From Choanephora cucurbitarum (Eukaryota > Mucoromycota > Mucoromycetes > Mucorales > Choanephoraceae), in assembly GCA_025331435.1 (NCBI GenBank), contig JAIWNI010000028.1:1-64000 (forward strand): a stretch of 64,000 nucleotides of DNA, read 5' to 3'. Under the pieces are notes generated by a model. The model searched no databases. It saw only the letters and a list, made by a program, of their open reading frames with translations, and was not told the origin of the DNA. The position numbers and the translations under genes are program-made. Below, piece after piece: positions 59,328-64,000 of the stretch. Position 1 is the stretch's first letter. Every line of letters begins with the position of its first letter.

Positions 59328-60589
59328 ATGGTAACAGTTGAAACACCTTCACTTGTTGAATGTCCACTTTGTCAGTCTTCTATGCGCATTCAACAACTTG
59401 CTTCTCATGTCTGTCTCTATAGTCAACCTGTAAATAACCATAAAGCAAGATAATGGCCTATGCTAACATTTCTTCTCTTAGGCCTATCGATTCTCACAAG
59501 TATCACATTACGAAACAGATCACCCTCCATCCTTTCAAGATATCTATTTGCCTACCAAACAAACAAGAGTTACTTCACCTCTATTATCACTCACACAGAT
59601 CATTGAAGAGAAAAAGGCGGAACTTAAAAGATGGGCATCCAATAAGAAGAATCGATGTTCTCGTTGTTTTCGATATGATGCACCTATCCATATGGCTGAA
59701 GTAAGTTGATATCATGTTGGTGACACTCCAAACTCAAATTGTGAACATTTTTTTTAGAAATATTATCATACAAAATGCTTTAGTTGCTTTTATTGTCGAA
59801 CACCACTTTTATCCAATAATGCAAGGTTAATTCCCAGAGTACATCAAGGTCAGATTTATTGCAGTCAACATTATCCTATTGCAGTCAATCAACCTACCTG
59901 TGCTAGTTGGTAAGAACAATCACATTCTAGAAACAAAAGAAAACTAAGCATGGTTGAAGTCATTGTGCCATACCCTCTTCTGTACGACCTACCATTGCAT
60001 TAGGTCATTATTTCCATCCTGAGCATTTACGTTGTCATCATTGTCGTAAGCCTGTGGACCCCTTTATGACAGGCATTCGAGAAGCCAAGGGTAGGATTTA
60101 CTGCCAGAAAGACTATAACCAACTGTTTCTGCCTCAATGCCAATCATGTCATAAGCCAGTTGAAAAGGAAGCTGTTGTCTCTCGTGATGGTAAATTAAAA
60201 GGAAAATGGCATAAACAATGCTTTCGATGTCAGGTAAAAAAAAATAGAAAAAAAAAAAGTAACACTTATCTCAAAAAAGCTAGGCATGTCATGTTCTATT
60301 TCCAGACAATCAATTTTATATCTACAACAACCAACCTTATTGTAAACTAGATTATCATAAACTCAACAACACTCTGTGTCATTCATGCTTTTTGCCGGTC
60401 GAAGGAGAATGCGCTGTTACATCTGAAGGTTGGCGATTTCACCCTAATTGCTTTGTGTGTCATGTAAGTTGTCTGTTATGTTGTCAACCTGATGACTGAC
60501 TGTGATAGTAGACATGCCATCATAAAATTCACCACACGTATTATGTATATAACAACCGTATTTATTGTCAAGATCATTGTATAGTTTAA
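59328..60589 (+). CDS. Four-LIM-domain protein
   Basis: Six exons: 59328-59429, 59482-59700, 59758-59909, 59960-60233, 60284-60463, 60512-60589 (334 aa). A short N-terminal CPLC...HVC zinc-knuckle-like element is followed by four LIM modules. LIM1 runs from CSRCF to YCSQHY, LIM2 from CASC to YCQKDY, LIM3 from CQSC to YCKLDY and LIM4 from CHSC to YCQDHC. No other catalytic domain is seen. It is paxillin/PINCH-like in layout and probably an adaptor at cortical actin or polarity sites; that is inference. The intron 4 acceptor at 60283 (CTAG) was chosen because the nearer CCAG acceptor at 60305 breaks the third LIM. Confidence 0.87.
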
Positions 60590-60601
60590 CTGAACAGTGT
60601 A

Positions 60602-60616
60602 AATAAAAGATTTATT
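60602..60616. terminator. Bidirectional polyadenylation hexamers
   Basis: AATAAA on the plus strand at 60602-60607 and AATAAA on the minus strand at 60616-60611 lie 3 bp apart, between the stops of the LIM gene (60589) and the Rap-GAP gene (60616-60618). The minus hexamer overlaps the Rap-GAP stop codon by one base. Confidence 0.6.
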
Positions 60617-63507
60617 TAAACTAGGTTAGGTGAATCTGACTCCAGTTTATCATGACCAAATCCAGGAATCGAAGTCAACATGTTTTGTGCACGGTTCTTA
60701 AAGCTTTGCTTTTGATCGACTTGGACATTCATGAGATCCTGCTCAGAACGACTACGTTTCGATCCTAATCTAAATGATTGAGTCCAATGTCATTGGATTC
60801 CTATAATGGCGTATTACCTTCACCAAATTTAGCTTTTCCTGATACCTTTTTGTTTGCCAGTTGTTTTGAATTCGAACTCTTTGGTTTCTCATTCAAATCT
60901 TGTGTACTTCTTCTTCTGCCCAGATTGACAATGTTCTCAGAAAACTCGCGAATCACATTGGATTTGGAAGGACTGGGTGATACACTTCCTTGAGATGAAG
61001 TAGAAGCTGACTTTCTATGCTGTTTTATCTCTGCCTCTTCCTCTTCTTTTGGTTGTTCTGTTTCTGATATCCCTTTCTCAACCAGATTACTCAAGATACC
61101 TTCTCTTGCACGATTCATGGGGATAGCAAATTTAGGAGACTTAAAGGCAGCATATTCCGCATTGACCACTAGATGGAAGAAGGTTAGACCGGTATCATAC
61201 AGTAGACTATCTTACATTTAGCAACCAAGAAACCCTCAAGCTCCTTTTTATCAAAAAAGACAGCAGATTGACTGGGTAATGGAGGGCCAAAGGTAGGTAC
61301 ATCTTCTATCGACACCACCTCCACTCGCCATACATGGGTTTTGTTTTTCAATATTTCTTTATGAACAATGATAAAGACATGTAAGAATTGGGATTTAATG
61401 GCTGTTGGATTAAAAGGTTGATTGCCTTCCACAAACACAAGACAGACAATATCTACCAAAAAAAAAAAGGGGGAGTTAATAAATAAAAATAAAAAAAGGA
61501 GTAGAATTCGATTACCATTGCCTATATGTCTTTTACGTTGAATTTGTTGTCTATCTCCTGCCTTAGAAGGTATCAGGGTAGATACATGATAAGCCAATGA
61601 ATTTTCATTCCATTCATTAATATATGAAAATTCACCCGAATCACCACCTTTTTTTTTTTTTTTTTTTAAATCATAAGCATTTCCTCTAAAAGAGTACATA
61701 ACACAACTTTACCTTTAGTATCTAAACCAGCTGCCCAACCTGTATATCCTTGAAGTTCGATTCTTCGACCAATGATATCAAGAAATTCATGAAAGGCTTC
61801 AGAATCATTTTCATTTGAAAACCACTCTTCTTCCTTTGTTTGACCTTCTTTGACCAACAAGACACCAAATTTGTATTTTGTGTGTAACTACAATATGTTT
61901 CCCTTTTTCTTTTTAGGAGTTGGATTTTTTTTTATACTCTTACTTTAGATTACCGAATTTTCATCTAGCCTGACGAGCTCATCCTGTAGACCACTGGTCA
62001 TCATCTGGTCACCTTTGAGCTCACTGAACTGATCCAGGCTGACCTCAGGGGCCATTTTTCCCACCATCTCTTTAAGACTCAAGTGCCATAAGTCTCTATC
62101 TGTCCATACTTTACGTTCATCAGGGCACTTTTGTGTACGATAGATGGTACGAAACTGGTTGGGGTGATCTTCTGTCTCTGGTTCTCTCTTGATAGAGATC
62201 AAGACAGGCTCTTTATCCTGGTCATAGCCAAACAGATGGAGTGTGTCTGGTTGGTTCATGAAATGAGTCCGATACCACTGTGCTTCTGTGTCTTTATGAT
62301 CAATTGGACTCTGTGTGTAATCAATAGAGTTCTTGGGCATGATTTGAATTGAATTGAGATCACCGTATTTGTTGATACCTTCGATCCGATATCCTTTGGA
62401 GGGTATGACGATTGCCTTTTCGACTGTACCATAATACTGACAAATACATTCATTCATGATCTGCTTAGCTATAGCCACCTTTTTTTTTTCGATTGTCAAC
62501 ACAAGATTTGCTTTACTCAAGTGATTGTATACTTACACTATCTTTGACTGAAATCAGATTGAGTTCATCGTGTGTCATTTTCTCTAGTTGTTGAATACTC
62601 TGTTTGACTTGATCTTCCTTTTGACGATGTTGCCAATGAATCATACTGGACATCTTGTAGAGATCACTAATGATAGACAGTAGGTGTTCTTTAGGACTGA
62701 CCTCATTGGAAGTAGGATTTGTATTGGCCCATAAGGTCATGGCGATAATTCGGTCGCATTCGTTCGTCAGTCGGGTATGCAGTGTAGTGAGGGTAGTGGT
62801 GACGAGACCTTGAAAGAGAGGTAAATCAAGTGGTTTATGATTGGCCTTATACGGAACAGGACCCGTGTTTTGAGGTAAATCGACGACTAATTTGGTAGAA
62901 GATCCCTTGGTTGCTAGTTGATGCAACATGGGGGTATTGTTTTCCTATTTAGAAAGTTGATTTTTTCTTTTAGCCTTTATTTTAAGTATGGACTCAATCT
63001 TACTTGACATGATTTTGCACGTTGTCTCATCCAAGGCTCTTCTCGTTTCTTAGCCACCATTTTCTCACTTTTTGAATCAGACTCAAGTAAGAGGAAATCG
63101 AAATCATCCTGTTTGTCAGTTGGACGAGAGGTTACTTTAGTACTATTCTGTCTACTGATGGTTGGTTTTGATTGTAATGTTGTATGGGTGGTATAATATG
63201 GAGTGGGTATGATTTCATGATGAGTGGTATCTTGCTTACGAAAGGGGTTGAGTTGAATGGTGGTACGTTTGATCTTTGAACCCAAACTTTCATGATCTTC
63301 CTTATGTTTATTACGTCTCACAAGGTATTTCACTGAAGATTTTACTGCGCTGGGAAATCGACTGATTTTGCTTGCTGTACTGAAGACAGAGCTAGTGGTA
63401 GACGTGGTGGAATAGATAGAGGCATCGTCTCTTTTGGTTCCATAGTCCATGTCTGCAGAAGAAGAATCACAAGCACTATCTTGTGAAAACGTTTTCCTGT
63501 GAGACAT
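60616..63507 (-). CDS. Rap-GAP-domain GTPase-activating protein
   Basis: Eight exons: 63507-63004, 62944-62537, 62478-61954, 61887-61713, 61647-61516, 61452-61216, 61168-60818, 60764-60616 (826 aa). The N-terminus is Ser/Thr-rich and basic, followed by a helical region. The Rap/Ran-GAP domain (about 480-700) reads YKFGVLLVKEGQTKEEEWFS, GYTGWAAGLDTK, YHVSTLIPS and QIQRKRHIGNDIV, with the catalytic Asn thumb at about residue 581. It should stimulate GTP hydrolysis on a Rap/Rsr1-type small GTPase, which in fungi marks polarity sites. The C-terminal tail is Ser-rich with two RS-QDL-like segments, the second in the last exon. Confidence 0.9.
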
Positions 63508-64000
63508 CAGTATATCCCAAGAAAAATAGGTATGAAAAAAAAGGGGGGAAAGAAAAGAAAGAAAGAAAGAAAGAGAGAGAGAAAGTGAGTGGGATATTTT
63601 ATGAAAGATATCCTTATTTAGACAATAATCATTCGTCAGAAAAAAAGCACTTGGAATTCAATTCATCTTTGCGCAGAGTGAGATGGCGGGGATCGAATGA
63701 AAAGAAGAGCCCATCCTTATAGTTCACTTGGAAGGGACCACCTTTCTTTTGATAACCAATTGTAACTATGATTTTCTCTCCAGTTTTAAATCTATCATTG
63801 ACCTGTGTACCTCTCACTCTATTCAGTTCTCATACTATACAGAGATCATAAACCAATATCCTTATAGATCGCAATTAATGTCATACAAACTTATTTTCAA
63901 CTTGAAGTTCAGACAGTGTCTCTTTAAATAAACCTTACTTGACATACCATATCACTTTAGACAACCTCTCTTTAGTGTGTTTCTAGAGTCTATGTGATTT
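63508..64000. other. Upstream region of the Rap-GAP gene
   Basis: A GA-rich leader (63540-63590), then AT-rich sequence to the window end. A 62-residue minus frame at 63629-63817 is not recognised and not called. Confidence 0.5.

Noticed and set aside
60801..60803. TAG as the Rap-GAP stop
   Set aside because: A donor at 60817 and acceptor at 60765 give a further 49-codon exon repeating the RS-QDL style of the tail, ending right at a polyadenylation hexamer.
1..64000. tRNA, rRNA, CRISPR or bacterial-type operons
   Set aside because: No B-box-like tRNA core with a matching acceptor stem was noticed by eye, no rRNA-like conserved blocks, and no spaced direct repeats of CRISPR type; tRNAscan and Rfam would be needed to exclude small RNAs fully.

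Overview
This window is nuclear DNA of a fungus, most likely of Mucoromycota and probably Mucorales. The evidence is: AT-rich sequence, genes split by many short GT-AG introns (mostly 49-68 nt), very tight gene spacing in places, and encoded proteins of clearly fungal type (GAL4-type zinc clusters, FHA-RING Dma1, Dnm1, a TEA factor). I cannot name genus or species from sequence alone. Every multi-exon model below was checked by adding exon lengths: all totals divide by three and read through without internal stops.

Layout. 1-11.4 kb is gene-poor: minisatellites, homopolymers, and a decayed TA-flanked DNA transposon (6858-9628) carrying a nested solo LTR (8683-9217), followed by a doubtful coiled-coil gene with an in-frame stop. 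11.5-28.5 kb is gene-dense: an N-myristoylation-type methyltransferase and an F-box/WD40 protein (both minus); then DNM1 (mitochondrial/peroxisomal fission), HEM3 (haem synthesis) and GET2 (tail-anchored protein insertion) head-to-tail on plus, with SRPRA converging on GET2; a small zinc-finger-like protein; the Pol III subunit RPC37; and DMA1 (FHA-RING ubiquitin ligase). 30.9-34.4 kb holds the most striking gene: a 1149-residue secreted protein built almost wholly of Ser/His, Gly/His and Gly/Ala repeats, silk-like in composition. 35.4-54.2 kb carries a coiled-coil/FYVE protein, a TEA-domain transcription factor with a TEAD-like C-terminus, CLASP, VTI1, RAD51, a double zinc-cluster regulator, a bestrophin-like anion channel and a Pom1-like DYRK kinase. 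54.2-59.3 kb is again gene-poor and has a MITE. 59.3-63.5 kb has a four-LIM protein converging on a Rap-GAP.

How the genes relate. There is no obvious metabolic cluster. Several genes concern membrane traffic and ER targeting (GET2, SRPRA, VTI1, FYVE protein, DNM1). Others concern cell polarity, cytoskeleton and mitotic exit (CLASP, Pom1-like kinase, DMA1, LIM protein, Rap-GAP). Three convergent pairs have stop codons only 6-26 bp apart (GET2/SRPRA, VTI1/RAD51, LIM/Rap-GAP), so their 3' UTRs must overlap antisense. Two tandem junctions are also extremely short (DNM1-HEM3 86 bp, HEM3-GET2 30 bp).
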